DNA of 8,190 bases from Rickettsiaceae bacterium (GTDB lineage: Bacteria > Pseudomonadota > Alphaproteobacteria > Rickettsiales > Rickettsiaceae). The notes under the pieces were generated by a model, which saw only the letters and a list, made by a program, of their open reading frames with translations, was not told the DNA's origin and did not search any database. This document shows, piece after piece, positions 8,036 through 8,190 of this stretch (positions within the stretch are counted from its first letter, which is position 1; each line of letters begins with the position of its first letter). The position numbers and the translations under genes are program-made. Location of the stretch: positions 1 through 8,190 of the forward strand of contig JAIOYD010000060.1 in assembly GCA_021741285.1 (NCBI GenBank), in the 5' to 3' direction.

Positions 8036-8072
8036 ACCAAGCTTTTCAGAACTTCTTGTATCTTAGAAATAG

Positions 8073-8183
8073 CCTTTAGTAAAAAAATAAAGGATACTTA
8101 AGGGCACTTAAGTAGAAGGCTAAATATGCCGCTGGACTTCTTAGGATACATAATCCTGCAGATGAGATAAGCAATTAGCCTTC
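8073..8183. repeat. Chain of adjoining inverted repeats, possible palindromic element
   Basis: Three hairpins follow one another with almost no gap. The first is CCTTTA/TAAAGG (8073-8078 with 8088-8093, loop of nine). The second is TACTTAAG/CTTAAGTA (8095-8102 with 8107-8114, loop GGCA). The third is GAAGGCTAA/TTAGCCTTC (8115-8123 with 8175-8183), which encloses a smaller AGGAT/ATCCT stem (8143-8147 with 8153-8157). All arms are perfect. On the minus strand the second hairpin is followed by a T-rich tract (8079-8090), so it could also act as a weak terminator for a gene arriving from the right. The size and structure recall Rickettsia palindromic elements, but only one copy is visible and no family is assigned. 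It ends about ten bases before the open frame of the unknown gene begins. Confidence 0.45.
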
Positions 8184-8190
8184 CATACTC

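Noticed and set aside
7857..8101. Two plus-strand open frames of 69 and 80 codons
   Set aside because: They lie opposite the 5' part of the unknown minus-strand gene, have no ribosome binding site, and their translations do not look protein-like.
8098..8190. Thirty open codons on the minus strand entering from the right edge, ending at a TAA in the second hairpin
   Set aside because: It could be the end of a neighbouring gene but is too short to judge, has no recognisable motif, and lies within the inverted repeats.

Overview
The window is AT-rich and reads as part of an alphaproteobacterial chromosome, most likely from an obligate intracellular or symbiotic member of the Rickettsiales (or a similarly reduced lineage). 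Three points support this. A ChpT-type histidine phosphotransferase is present, a family confined to Alphaproteobacteria. The pyruvate dehydrogenase (PDH) genes are of the alphaproteobacterial/mitochondrial E1-alpha plus E1-beta type. The E1-beta subunit lacks the N-terminal lipoyl domain found in many free-living Alphaproteobacteria. The exact genus cannot be read from the sequence by eye.

Positions 1-6343, all on the minus strand, form one tight gene train read from right to left: pdhA (E1-alpha), pdhB (E1-beta), pdhC (E2), lpd (E3), chpT and fumC. The last gene runs off the left edge. The gaps are only 7, 16, 13, 17 and 8 bases, several ribosome binding sites overlap or abut the preceding stop codon, and a good sigma70-type promoter lies just upstream of pdhA. 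This looks like a single transcription unit. It makes the complete pyruvate dehydrogenase complex (pyruvate to acetyl-CoA) and a TCA-cycle enzyme (fumarase), with a cell-cycle phosphorelay protein placed between them.

Positions 6344-6591 are the divergent intergenic region. It carries the pdh promoter on the minus strand, with a small palindrome over its -35 box. On the plus strand it carries a second promoter-like pair (TTGCAA, 17 bases, TATAGT) and an exact TTAA-N7-TTAA match to the CtrA box. These lead to a 73-residue gene of unknown function at 6592-6813.

Positions 6905-8062, minus strand, hold a long open frame for an unrecognised, soluble, largely helical protein. It has no ATG or convincing ribosome binding site at its 5' end. 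The reading upstream suggests it is a truncated or frameshifted remnant, or a gene with an unusual start. Immediately beyond it, positions 8073-8183 are a chain of adjoining inverted repeats that looks like a structured dispersed element of the Rickettsia-palindromic-element kind, although only one copy is visible. No tRNA, rRNA, CRISPR array or transposase gene was seen.

The most interesting observations are chpT inside a PDH-fumarase operon, the CtrA-like box in the adjoining intergenic region, and the hairpin chain abutting the damaged-looking 5' end of the unknown gene. None of these proves a new system.
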